Assembly: GCA_965644315.1 (NCBI GenBank)
Contig: CBFFRQ010000067.1
Coordinates: 62,001 to 126,000 of the forward strand
Reading direction: 5' to 3'
Source of the DNA: Caecitellus pseudoparvulus
Taxonomy: Eukaryota; Bigyra: Bicosoecida
DNA length: 64,000 nt
Made by a program: the position numbers and the translations under genes
The notes under the pieces: model-generated
Databases searched by the model: none
Told to the model about the DNA's origin: nothing
The model's input: the letters and a program-made list of their open reading frames with translations, nothing else
Shown here: positions 43,292 to 54,780 of the stretch, piece after piece
How positions within the stretch are numbered: position 1 is the first letter of the stretch
Layout: every line of letters starts with the position of its first letter

Positions 43292-46200
43292 TCACTTCAG
43301 CGGATCCAGTAGCTGTGGCATCTTCTTGTCGAGTGACCGCATCTCGGGAGGCAGGAGTCCCGTTCCAAACACGCCAAAGCAGCCGGGAACGTCAACTTGC
43401 TCTGGTTTCAGGCGAAAGTGATGCTTTTCATGACACGAGTAGTGAACGAAGAAGAGCTCAACGTCGCCAACATCAGTGATGAGCTGTGTCAGGGGCAGGT
43501 CCGGTTCCACTCCTTCAGCTGCTCGCTGTGGCCTGAGCAGGCGCCAAGTGTCGGCGTGCACACGAGACCGCTGATCTGGATCCAGCAGTCTTGGTTCCAT
43601 GATGATCCTCTCGAACCTTTCCTCATCGTCGCATTTGACCCTACAGTTGAGGTCGATGGGCACACCGAAGGCCCACAGGATGGCATTCGCAAGTGTGGTT
43701 GTGTCCCTGCCGATGGTCGTCGAGTCCCGAATCGTCACTTCCTTGTCACCAAGCTCTGATGCGTAGTTCAGGGGGCAAGCAAGTGCAGTGATGCTGTGCA
43801 GATTCGTGGGAATGCCCCTGCTCCATGTTTCTGGGCATCCAGGCTCAACGTTGAGGTGTCTGGCGTCCCACGTGGGCTCTGGCGCCCGCTGGCGTGGCGG
43901 TGGTGGGAGGGGCAGCACGAACGCGACCTGCAGCTTCGCGGGGCACGCCTGGCTTTCTTCATCTTCAGGGCGCCTGAACACGAGGAAGTCCAGGCCTGGT
44001 ATGAGGTGCCTTGTGTTCACCCTGCATACCTCCCCAGGGTTCAGGTGCTGCACACCACCCACATAATCAGCTGATAGGCCCTTGCCCTGAAGTGCCTGTG
44101 GGGCGTAGTAACGCAGGGCAGGTTTGAGGCTTGACTTGTCCGAGTAGCTGCACAGGAGTTTGTTCGGCTCCCTGCTTGGCTTGGTTGACATGTGTGTGTA
44201 CTCCGAGCCGAACATGCCCAGCTCGACAAGCGCAGCTACCATGTCAAAGTGATCCGCCGAGTGATAATGAAGTCTAGGGATTTCCTTCAGGAGAAACTCC
44301 CAATTTTGGCGGCATTCCTCGTCAGCGTGATCGCCCGCGGCCTCACCGTGCCGTCTCGCGAGCGCCCTCACAAACGCTTGCGCTGCAATTTCGGACACAT
44401 ACCTATGCTTGCGTCCAACCTCGATTTGGTTGCGATCATCTCGAACGATCATGGAGGCAGCGGACATGCACCGTTGGAACACGTGTGAGGTGTATCCGCC
44501 CACCGGCAACAGTTTGACAGAAATGGAGCTGGAAAGCTCACGGAAGCACCGCTCTTCCATCTCGTCTCGAATGCCTCTCCACACGGACACGGCTCTGTAC
44601 GAGAAGGACACGTCGTCCACGAAGTCTTCATAGTCCATGCGACTGCTGGCTAGCTGTTGTCTGAGCTCCTTGCTCAGTCGGGGAGCTGCACTTCCCACAG
44701 ATTCAACATAGCTGCGGAACGTGTCCATGCTGGGGGACCAGTCCAGCTCTTTCAAAGCGAACGCTGGCAGCTGCAAGTCGCAGTCAACACCTGCTGGCAG
44801 GTCCGCTGCAGTTGCGATCTCCTGAGTGGGAGCTGAGGTATCGTCAGGCCCTTTCAGGCCCAGCATCAGTTTGCGTGCGAGTTTCGGACTGACGCCCTTC
44901 AGCTCAACGAAGGCGTTTTCTTTCTCCAAACCGAGTCGATGGCGCAGCATCTTTTGCACATAATAATTCTTCCGCCGGTCATGTATGGCAACGTGGAAGT
45001 CAGGGGCGTATGCGAAGACCCTGCTTGAGTTGACCCCACACCTGAACAGCCACCGGAGCAGTTTGCACCATTCCTGATGTTGCTTGGGTTCCTCTCGAAG
45101 AAGGGTCTGCACAACATCGGCATCGTCAATGATTAAGCCTGTGGGCAGAACGTCTGGACGGTGGAACCCCAAGTAGCTGACAAAGGAGGCTTGTCCGTCC
45201 ACGAACAAGCGGCTGAGAGCTCTGTGTGCGTCAGCGCCTTCCAGGTCGATGGACGCAATGTCGTGGCACACCTTGGGACTCCGCACGGCAGGCCCACAGG
45301 AGAGCGAGAAACCGCCGTGCATGAGTCTGTGCGGAAGGGCGGCGAAGTCAGGATCGGATGGCACAAGCACACTTGAGCGCGGCAAGTACATGACGTCGCC
45401 GCCAGCTCCGATACCGATGATCATCGCCAGAGTCTGGAGCAGTGCAGACTTGCCCACGCCGCGCGGACCAGTCAACATGGTGCCTTGTTCTTCGCTGAGG
45501 CAAGAACGTGCCACTTTGGTGAGCATGTCGGCCCGGTCTTGTGTGAGCACGAAGGTCATCACTCCCAACTCCTCGTGGTCACTGGGGTCATCCGGCATCG
45601 GGCAGAGACCGTACGTCGTTGGGCGCAGTCCTCGCACCGACAGGTCACCAAAGGGAAGGGAGGTCAGCAGAGGCTTGCCGCGAATGGGTGAAAAGAGGTC
45701 GGTGTTCCACGTGGGCAGCCGGAGCACGACGGCTTGTACCCGACCGTCAACATACACAGGGTAGCACCCTGTGCTCCATGCATGCTCTTGTTTGCCATCT
45801 GAAGGGCCGCTGCTGGTTGTGTTTTTTGCAGTCCAGCTCTTGAGATCCTCAAGACCGAGCCAGAGCGGGTACATACAGTCCTTCCCAGCTTCCTTGAAGA
45901 ACTCGCCCGCATGGACAAGCCACCCGAAGTTGTCGGCCAGGGTGGTGAGGGTGACCTGGTCGGTGCTGAGAATGTCCTGGATGAAGTCCTCGTCGGTGAC
46001 GCCAGCCTTGCGCAGGTGCGAGTCTGCAGCCTCCCTTCCCTCCATCGCGAGAAGCAGCAAGGCGCGAAGAGGAACTCCCATGTTCACGACACCACAGGAC
46101 TGGATTCTTTGGTTGAACCAGGCAGAGCGAGCGGCATGCTCGAGATCTTCCTTGAAGTACCGCCTGCGGAAGTCACCCACGTCGTCCGGGAGGAGCTTCT

Positions 46201-47292
46201 TGCACAAAGGGCCTGAGTCCCTTCTCGCAAGCTTTGCCACTGAAGTGGAGCACAAGTCTGTCACAATCTTCAGCCGGTCCTTGGCGTCGGGTTCCTTCTC
46301 AATGATGTGGAAGACTGTGCGCATGATGCCACTGCCTTCCAAGATTGACCACTCCTCACTTGGCGTGTGTTCCTGTGCATCAGGAGCGTGGCATTCGGAA
46401 GACCTGACAGAACAGCACCCTTCTCCTCATGCAACATAACGAGTCAGTCGTACCTTGCAAATCTTCAGGGCTGAGTCCTCTGTCTCCCGGAAGTGGTGTG
46501 GCTCGCGAAGCACCGCCAGCACCTTCCGCTGAACCTGCAGTGCTCGGGCTTCTTTCTCACGACGTTCGGGGTCGTCAATTTCGTCGAGCTGCTCGTCTTC
46601 CTCCGCAGCTACCATGGCAGACTTGTGCGCTTCATGGAGGTGCTTTGCTAAGTGACTGTCCCACACTTTACAGTCTGGGAGCCTTGCCTCGATGCCCAGG
46701 GTGTGCAGCAACTCGCCATTCTCAGCCAAGGCCAAGGAGTCGTCCAGAGGCAAGGCGGCAAGCGAGGCAATGAGGTTTGTCATCATGTCTGGCGTACAGA
46801 AAGGGTAGCGCAGGTCCCGCTCGACCTGAGCAATGAAGCCACTGAGCACAAAGCCTCGCACTGTCGTAACGTTCGGCGGAGTCTGTGTGGGCGCGGAAAC
46901 AGCGACTCAGCGTCTTGTGCCGTGCACATGGACAAAGTGCAGAGAGGCAAACACACGCTTAGCGTCTTGAGAGCGTTCAGTGCCGTCTGGAGTGAGGGGC
47001 GTTCTGGATCGATCCACTCCAACCCTTCCAGGAGTTTCGCCTGCGCATTCTCGTCCAGTTGAGACCACCAAGGCAGCGTCGGCAGCACGTCACTGGCAGT
47101 GACGGGTGACTCCCGCACAGCGTCAGGCTCGGTGGACGCGAAGCGCGCGGGCTGCGTGGCATGGGCGGCAGGCCACACCACCGCCCCGCTGATGGTGCGC
47201 AGGGCATATTCCGCAGTGACTCCGGGGCAGCCACAGGTGGCCCGCCACACCCGTGCTGGGAGGCGTCGGAGCACGGATGCTGCGGTGTGCAT
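43292..47292 (-). CDS. P-loop NTPase paralogue A with mitochondrial-type presequence (unrecognised family)
   Basis: Three exons, 47292-46957, 46882-46454 and 46372-43292, all phase 0 (1281 aa). The N terminus (MHTAASVLRRLPARVWRATC) is Arg-rich with no acids and continues to ATQPARFAST, which looks like a mitochondrial matrix-protease site. Exon 2 encodes a helical, charged region. Exon 3 holds a Walker A motif TGPRGVGKSALLQTLAMII (about residue 555) and a Walker B-like TGLIIDDADVV (about 665). It continues through conserved blocks such as SSRVFAYAPDFHVA, FVELKGVSPKLARKLMLG, RQQLASSRMDYEDFVDDV and SADYVGGVQHLNPGEV to a C-terminal domain ending QLLDPL. The P-loop/Asp-Asp pair suggests an AAA/STAND-like ATPase; the C-terminal domain is unknown. 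Some protist expansions such as Crinkler/RHS proteins also carry an NTPase core, but I see no specific match. Confidence 0.75.
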
Positions 47293-47660
47293 GGTTGGGG
47301 TGTTGTGGCTGGTGTCAGGCGGGCGGTCAGTGCGGGCGTGCGGGGGCAGGGGTGTGGTGGTGCTGGTCAGGTGCCTGGCGGTCAGGGCGGTGCAGTACCG
47401 CCGGGCGAGGGCGTGGCGCGTGTGGATGTGAGGCAGTGCGGCAGGCTGGACCAGCACAGGTGTGCTGTGTATGCGTGAGGGTGTGTGGTGGTAATTGTGA
47501 AGTGCGGGCGTGTGGGAGTGCGAGTGGTGGCGTGGGGTCGGGCCAATGTTTGCGTGCCGCGAATGATGCAGGGTGCACAGGTGCGATGGGGCTTGGTGGG
47601 AGTGTCACGATGCGATGGTGGAGACGTGTGAGGTGTACGGAGAGTGTCATGACTATGGTG
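46957..47660. repeat. 5' block of copy A: first exon plus promoter
   Basis: One of three near-identical blocks (also 48943-49670 and 53850-54480). It covers most of exon 1 and about 360 bases upstream of the start, including GGGCATATTCCGCAGTGACT inside the coding part and GGGGTCGGGCCAATGTTTGC upstream. Its conservation exceeds that of exons 2 and 3 in copy B. Confidence 0.85.
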
Positions 47661-48080
47661 TGGGGAGCGGTACGAAGGCTCCTTGGGCCTGTGGCTTTAG
47701 TCCCTGGCTGTCAGGGTGGGTGTGGCCGCGGTGCAGCGTGCCAGGGTCAGGGCCACAGCGGCATGTGCTGCATTGGATGCGAATGTGCGTGGGCAGGGTC
47801 CACGCCAGCGATTGGTATCAGGTTGTGTGCTGACTTGGCACTCCGCCTGGTGTTTGCAGCACACCGGGTCCGCAGAAGTGGAGAGTGGGCCGAGCCGTTG
47901 CTGCTGTGGAAAGTCGGCGACGTGGGGGTTGAGTTGGATTGCGTGTGTACATGCCGGGAGTGGGTTGTGAGTGGGTCCGGCGCCATTCTGGTCCGGTTGG
48001 GAGCCAGGCAAGCGTGACAGAGCGTTCGCCATTGGTGATCGCAGGGAATGATGGAACTTGAGTGGTGGCTTGGGCAGAGG
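47661..48080. other. Spacer between copy A promoter and copy B stop
   Basis: About 420 bases unique to this interval, downstream of copy B. It has no counterpart at the 3' flanks of copies A or C. No convincing ORF or RNA gene is seen. Confidence 0.4.
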
Positions 48081-49284
48081 CTAAGCAAAATAACGCTCCG
48101 CATCATACTGAACGTTACGAATACCGACATGAAGAGTGTGCGCTACTTTTTCAGGTGTTTTGTCTGGTACAAGCTCTTTGAATAATGCTGTGTAGTTTAT
48201 GGTTGCTAGCTGGTGGACAGTCATTGAGCTGAGTCTCGACACAATCCTAACCCGTTCGTTAGCCGTTGCTTCGCTTTCCAGCATCTTCAGTGAAGTCTCA
48301 ATGATGCCACATTCTCGCATGATCGCCCAGCCCTCCCAGTATGCAGCTTCCTGCAAATGACGAGTACAACCCCGCGCAAGTTCATCAGCTTCAGGCTCTC
48401 ACACAAAACCACCAGCTCACAATTCACTCACCCTGCATGCCTCCAGTGCAGCCTCGTTGGCCTCGGCCTTCTCTGCTGCCAAACGACGCGCTGCTTCCTC
48501 CTGCTGTTGCTGCTCAAGCACTCGAGCGTCACGCTCCAGCTGGTGCTTTAGCAGGACTTTGTTAAGCTCGACTTCTGCCTGTCGATGCATGTCCACATAC
48601 GTGCTCGCTCGGCGTAGGTACTCTGGCAGGTCTTCGGCCCAAGCCTCTGTCACCTGCATCGTCATCTTTGCTGGGAGTTGCTGGAGGAGTTGGCCACGTT
48701 GAGCAAGCCTCATGGACGCTTCGATGGGGGTCGCGAACAGGAATGCAAGCAAATGTGACTTGATCTCATCTCTGCATGGCTCAGCTTGACTGATGCCAGC
48801 ATCAAGGTATCCGACGAAGCCGCTGAGCACCAACCCGTGCACCAAGCTGACGTCTGGAGGAGCCTGTGAAGCCGTGGGGGCAGCAAGGCTTTGGGTGCAC
48901 GGCGGCCCTGCACAGGCTCAGCCCTCTGGCTGGCCGACGCACAGACATGACTTTGAATGCTTCCAGGACACATGTGACGCCATACTCTCCTTCACTCTGC
49001 TCTACCTCCTGCATGACCTGCAGCAGCTTCGCCCGCTTCCGGCTGCCAGCCTTGGACCACCAAGGCAGCGTCGGCAGCACGTCACTGGCAGTGACGGGTG
49101 ACTCCCGCACAGTGTCAGGCTCGGTGGACGCGAAGCGCGCGGGCTGCGTGGCATGGGCGGCAGGCCACACCAACGCCCCGCTGATGGTGCGCAGGGCATA
49201 TTCCGCAGTGACTCCAGGGCAGCCACAGGTGGCCCGCCACACCCGTGCTTGGAGGCGTCGGAGCACAGACGATGCGGTGTGCAT
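48081..49284 (-). CDS. Short paralogue B: same N-terminal module, no NTPase
   Basis: Three exons, 49284-48943, 48863-48432 and 48350-48081, all phase 0 (347 aa), in the same exon layout as copies A and C. The first 80 residues are almost identical to A and C, including the presequence and ARFASTEPD. The rest of exon 1 has diverged (KAGSRKRAKLLQVMQEVEQ). Exon 2 keeps the motif HGLVLSGFVGYLD against RGFVLSGFIAQVE in A, then gives a coiled coil (LEQQQQEEAARRLAAEKAEA). Exon 3 aligns with only the first 90 residues of A and C exon 3 (WAIMRECGII; ALFKELVPD) and ends in TAG. So it is either a truncated derivative or a shorter functional family member. Intact frames and splice sites favour a functional gene. 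Confidence 0.7.
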
Positions 49285-49670
49285 GGTTGGGGTGTTGTGG
49301 CTGGCGTCAGGCGGGCGGTCAGTGCGGGCGTGCGGGGGCAGGCGTGTGGTGGTGCTGCCAAGAGGCCTGGCGGTCAGGGCAGTGCAGTGCAATGCAGTGC
49401 AGTACCGCCGGGCGAGGGCGTGGCGCGTGCGTGCGAGGCAGTGCGGGCCGTGCCGGGGCCGGAGAGGCTTGGTGCTGATTGTGGTGTCAGGTGGTGTGGT
49501 GAATGGTGGTAATTGTGAAGTGCGGGCGTGTGGTGGGGTCAGTGGTGGCGTGGGGTCGGGCCAATGTTTGCGTGCCGCGAATGATGCAGGGTGCACAGGT
49601 GCAATGGGGCTGGGTGGCAGTGTCGCGATGCGATGGTGGAGACGTGTGAGGTGTACGGAGAGTGTCAAAG
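48943..49670. repeat. 5' block of copy B
   Basis: Matches the copy A and copy C blocks from about 49044 upstream to about 49670, including the first 80 codons and the promoter (GGGGTCGGGCCAATGTTTGC near 49553). It ends near the 3' flank of copy C, so the array is head-to-tail. Confidence 0.85.
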
Positions 49671-49724
49671 TGACGGTGTTGGGAGTGTCGTGCCGGCATC
49701 ATTGCAGGTGCAGCATCGCGCTCC

Positions 49725-50157
49725 TGCAGCTCTTGACGGGCGCTGCGCTGTCGGGCTTCGAGGCAAAGGGAGGAGTAGACTTTGCATGTACTGCATTCAC
49801 GCACTTCAGACATCGCTCAACTGCTTGGCTGATGGAGCCGTGGGCAGATAAGGAAGGCACACAAGCAGCTTGCCTGCGGGACGCACTCTGACAGCCCGCG
49901 AAACTGAACGTGCGGCGCCTGACGCACAGGTCCACCCCAATCCAGCACTGATGATCGCTGTATGCATTTGGAGAGGCATGACCGAGCTCCATTGTCGCCT
50001 TCCGTTGTCTTCCGGGTCCACAGGAGGCCCAACCTGAAGTGAGCACAACTTGTGGCACTTACTCCGAGGCACAGCCTCGGCAACGCAGCGCCATCCCTGC
50101 GAGGAATGCCACGACCCTCCTTCCCACCGAGGCACAGCATGACCTGTTCCACTTGCT
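49725..50157. repeat. 3' flank of tandem copy C (homologous to 42850-43291)
   Basis: Aligns with the downstream flank of copy A from CTCCTGCAGCTCTTGAC onward, with scattered substitutions and indels. It defines the left edge of the second duplication unit. It directly abuts the 5' block of copy B. Confidence 0.8.
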
Positions 50158-53100
50158 TCAGTCCAGCGGATCCAGTAGCTGTGGCATCTTCTTGTCGAGT
50201 GACCGCATCTCGGGGGGGAAAAGTCCCGTTCCGAACACGCCAAAGCAGCCGGGAACATCAACTTGCTCTGGTTTCAGGCAAAAGTGATGCTTTTCATGAG
50301 GCGAGTAGTGAACGAAGAAGAGCTCAACGTCGCCGACATCGGAGATGAGCTGTGTCAGGGGCAGGTCCGGTTCCACTCCTTCTGCTGCTCGCTGTGGCCT
50401 GAGCAGGCGCCAAGTGTCAGCGTGAACGCGAGACCGCTGATCTGGAGCCAGCAGTCTTGGTTCCATGATGATCTTCTCGAACCCTTCCTCATCGTCGCAC
50501 TTGACCCTGCAGTTGAGGTCGATGGGCACACCGAAGGCCCACAGGATGGCATTCGCAAGTGTGGTTGTGTCCCTGCCGATGGTCGTCGAGTCCCGAATCG
50601 TCACTTCCTTGTCACCAAGCTCTGATGCGTAGTTCAGGGGGCAAGCAAGTGCAGTGATGCTGTGCAGGTTTCTGGGGATGCCCCTGCTCCATGTTTCCGG
50701 GCATCCAGGCTCAACGTTGAGGTGTCTGGCGTCCCACGTGGGCTCTGGCGCCCGCTGGCGTGGCGGTGGTGGGAAGGGCAGCACGAACGCGACCTGCAGC
50801 TTCGCGGGGCACGCCTGGCTTTCTTCATCTTCAGGGCGCCTGAACACGACGAAGTCCAGGCCTGGTATGATGTGCCGTGTGTTCACCCTGTATACCTCCC
50901 CAGGGTTCAGGTGCTGCACACCACCCACATAATCAGCTGATAGGCCCTTGCCCTGGAGTGCCTGTGGGGCATAGTAACGCAGGGCAGGTTTGAGGCTTGA
51001 CTTGTCCGAGTAGCTGCACAGGAGTTTGTTTGGCTTCCTGCTTGGCGTGGTTGACATGTGTGTGTACTCTGATCCAAACATGCCCAGCTCGACAAGGGCA
51101 GCAACTGTGTCTTCATACTCTGCACCGTGGCTATCAAGGTTCAGAACGTCTTCAAGGACGTTGTCCCAACCTTGACGCACTTGCCCATTGACATGCTTGC
51201 CCGCAACCGTACCGTGCAGTCTCGCGAGCGCCCTCACAAATGCATGTGTGGCAGTGTGGGACACAAACCTGTGCTTGCCATCCACCGTGATCCGATGGCG
51301 TTCGTCCCGTGTGATCAGGGAGGAAGCAGACATGCAGCGTGGGAGGATGAAGGCAGCAGATGAGTAGCTTGAGAGTGGCAAGGAGCGCTCCCTGCCCACT
51401 GGTCGCAGGTTTCCATTCAGGGCACTGCATAGCTCACGGAAGCACCGCTGCTCCATCTCGTCTCGAATGCCTCTCCACACGGACACGGCTCTGTACGAGA
51501 AGGACACGTCGTGCACAAAATCTTCGTAGTCCATGCGACTGCTGGCTAGCTGTTGTCTGAGCTCCTTGCTCAGTCGGGGAGCTGCACTTCCCAGAGACGC
51601 AACAAAGCTGCGGAACGTGTCCATGCTGGGGGACCAGTCCAGCCCTTTCAAAGCGAACGCTGGCAGCTGCAAGTCGCAGTCAACACCTGCGGGTAGGTCT
51701 GCTGCAGTTGCGATCTCCTGAGTGGGAGCTGGGGTGTCGCCGAGCTCGGTCTGACCGAGCATCAGCATGTGTGCGAGTTTCGGACTGACGCCCTTCAGCT
51801 CAACGAAGGCGTTTTCTTTCTCCAAACCGTACTGATGGTGTAGCATCATCCTCACATGATCGGCCTTTCTCCGGTCATGTGTGGCAGCGTGGAAGTCAGG
51901 GGCGTAGGCAAAGACCCTGCTCGAGTTGAGACCACAGCGGAAGAACCACCGGAGAGTTTTCCACCATTCCTGATGCTGCTTGGGTTCGTTCCCAAGCAGA
52001 GTATGCAAGACGTCGGCATCGTCGATGAGAACACCATTGGGCAAGTATTCTCCTTGCGCGTCTCCAGCGCGCTTGAGGAAAGCAGATTCACGGTAGATCA
52101 GTCGGTCGAGGGCCTCATGTGCTTCTGCGCCTTCCAGGTCGATGGACGCAATGTCGTGGCATACCTTGGGACTCCGCACGGCAGGCCCACAGGAGAGTGA
52201 CAAGCCGCCGTGCATGAGTCTGGATGGGAGGGTGTCGAAGTCCTGGTCGGTCGGTGCAAGCACTCTGGAGCGTGGTAGGTACATGACGTCGCCGCCTGCT
52301 CCGATGCTGATGATCATCGCCAGAGTTTGGAGCAGTGCAGACTTGCCCACGCCACGTGGGCCAGTCAACAGTGTGCCTTGCTCGTAGCCAAGGCAGGAAT
52401 GTGCCACTTTGGTGAGCATGTCGGCCCGGTCTTGTGTGAGCACGAAGGTTGTCATGCGCAGCTGTCCACGGTAGCAGGAGCCATCCAACTCAGTGCGGAG
52501 ACCGTACGTTGTTGGGCGCAGTCCTCGCACAGACAGGTCACCAAAGGGAAGGGAGGTCAGCAGAGGCTTGCCGCGAATGGGTGAAAAGAGGTCGGTGTTC
52601 CACGTGGGCAGCCGGAGCACGACAGCTTGAACCCGACCGTCAACATGCACAGGGTAGCACCCTGTGCTCCATGCATGTTCTTGTTTGCCATCTGAAGGGC
52701 CGCTGCTGGCTGTGCTCTTCGCAGTCCAACTCTTGACCTTCTGAAGACCAAGCCAGGACTGGTGCCCGTATCCCTTCCCAGCTTCCTTGAAGAACTCGCC
52801 CGCATTGACAAGCCACCCGAAGTTGTCGGCCAGGGTGGTGAGGGTGTCCTGGTCGGTGCTGAGAATGTCCTGGATGAAGCCCTCGTCGGTGACGCCAGCC
52901 TTGCGCAGGTGCGAGTCTGCAGCCTCCCTTCCCTCCATCGCGAGAAGCAGCAGGGCGCGAAGAGGAACTCCCATGTTCACGACACCATGGGACTGGACTA
53001 GTAGGTTGAATGATGCAGAGCAAGTGGCATGCTCGAGGCCCTTCTTGAAGTACCACTTGTGGAAGTCACCCACGTCGTCCGGGAGGAGCTTCTTGCACAA

Positions 53101-54185
53101 AGCGCCAGAGTCGCTTCCCGCAAGCATTCCCACTGAAGTGGAGCACAAGTCTGTCACAATCTTCAGCCGGTCCTTGGCGTCGGGATCCTTCTTGGTGATG
53201 TGGAATACTGTGCGCATGATGCCACTGCCTTCCAAGATTGACCACTCCTCACTTGGCGTGTGTTCCTGTGCATCAGGAGCGTGGCATTCGGAAGACCTAA
53301 CAGAACAGCACCCTCCATCTTACGCAACGTAACGAGTCAGTCGTACCTTGCAAATCTTCAGGGCTGAGTCCTCTGTCTCCCGGAAGTGGTGTGGCTCGCG
53401 AAGCACCGCCAGCACCTTCCGCTGAACCTGCAGTGCTCGGGCTTCTTTCTCACGACGTTCGGGGTCGTCAATTTCGTCGAGCTGCTCGTCTTCCTCTGCA
53501 GCTACCATGGCAGACTTGTGCGCTTCATGGAGGTGCTTTGCTAAGTGACTGTCCCACACTTTACAGTCTGGGAGCCTTGCCTCGATGCCCAGGGTGTGCA
53601 GCAACTCGCCATTCTCAGCCAAGGCTAAGGAGTCGTCCAGAGGCAAGGCGGCAAGCGAGGCAATGAGGTTTGCCATCATGTCTGGTGTATGGAAAGGGTA
53701 GGACAGGTCCCGCTCGACCTGAGCAATGAAGCCACTGAGCACAAAGCCTCGCACTGTCGTAACGTTCGGCGGAGTCTGTGTGAACGCGGAAACAGCGACT
53801 CAACGTCTAATGCCATGTATATGCACAGAGTGCAGAGAGGCAAACACACGCTTAGCGTCTTGAGAGCGTTTAGTGCTGTCTGGAGTGAGGGGCGGTCTGG
53901 ATCAATCCACTCCAACCCTTCCAGGAGTTTCGCCTGCTGATTTTTGTCCAGTTGAGACCACCAAAGCAGCGTCGGCAGCACGTCACTGGCAGTGACGGGT
54001 GACTCCCGCACAGCGTCAGGCTCGGTGGACGCGAAGCGCGCGGGCTGTGTGGCATGGGCGGCAGGCCACACCACCGCCCCGCTGATGGTGCGCAGGGCAT
54101 ATTCCGCAGTGACTCCGGGGCAGCCACAGGTGGCCCGCCACACCCGTGCTGGGAGGCGTCGGAGCACGGATGCTGCGGTGTGCAT
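50158..54185 (-). CDS. P-loop NTPase paralogue C with mitochondrial-type presequence (unrecognised family)
   Basis: Three exons, 54185-53850, 53775-53347 and 53265-50158 (1290 aa), with positions and phases matching copy A. Even the second intron is nearly identical to that of copy A. The presequence, Walker A (TGPRGVGKSALLQ, about residue 554) and a Walker B-like NGVLIDDADVL are kept. Compared with A the protein is a mosaic. Long blocks are almost identical: the end of exon 2, the segment from Walker A, and the last 300 residues. Two blocks are strongly diverged: the segment just before Walker B and on to LMLG, and the region between FRELCSAL and TVAALVELGM, where C has a 9-residue insertion and little identity. 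The role is unknown; an NTPase acting in mitochondria is the inference. Confidence 0.75.
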
Positions 54186-54480
54186 GGTTGGGGTGTTGTG
54201 GCTGGCGTCAGGCGGGCGGTCAGTGCGGGCGTGCGGGGGCAGGCGTGTGGTGGTGCTGCTCAGGTGCCTGGCGGTGCAGTGCAGTGCAGTGCCGTCGGGC
54301 GAGGGCGAGGGCTTGGCGCGTGTGGATGTGAGGCAGTGCGGCAGGCTGGACCAGCACAGGTGTGCTGTGTATGCGTGAGGGTGTGTGGTGGTGGTTGTGA
54401 AGTGCGGGTGTGTGTTGCTGCGAGTGGTGGCGTGGGGTCGGGCCAATGTTTGCGTGCCGCGAATGATGCAGAGTGATGAG
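53850..54480. repeat. 5' block of copy C
   Basis: The third copy of the first-exon/promoter block. Upstream homology ends near 54480 (GCGAATGATGCAGAGTGATG), shorter than in A and B, which continue for a further 150 bases. This marks the right edge of the array. Confidence 0.85.
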
Positions 54481-54780
54481 GTGCAGTGGGTCTTCTGGTC
54501 AAGCAGCAAAGTCACAGGTGTGTGCGTTAGTCATAGGAATTGCAGTAAACATGTTGTCTCAACAAACAGCGTCGTTGCTCGCCGCCAGTGATCCTACCAA
54601 CAGTGGCTGGTGTTCGGAACAAGATGCTTCCAGCACACTGTGTCTTCGCGCAAGACAGACGTGAGGGTTCCGTCGGGGGACCAAGAAAAAACTTTCACAG
54701 TTCAGTCGCAAAGAGCTCATTCAGGTTCTCGCCAGAAAGTGCGTGCCTTTGCTACCTCATACGCCCCGCGTGAGGAAGGC
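54481..54780. other. Spacer between the NTPase array and the ankyrin gene
   Basis: 300 bases of lower-GC sequence between the copy C promoter and the ankyrin gene stop. Nothing is recognised in it. Confidence 0.4.

Noticed and set aside
47293-48017. Plus-strand ORFs opposite the 5' blocks of the tandem array (and equivalents near 49285 and 54186)
   Set aside because: They are Gly/Arg/Cys-rich shadow frames over a GC-rich promoter, start with non-ATG codons or lack any domain, and their frames are not conserved among the three copies.
43292-54185. Calling the NTPase family Crinkler or RHS effectors outright
   Set aside because: A P-loop/Asp-Asp pair alone is too general; no Crinkler N-terminal LFLAK-type motif is present and the N terminus looks mitochondrial.
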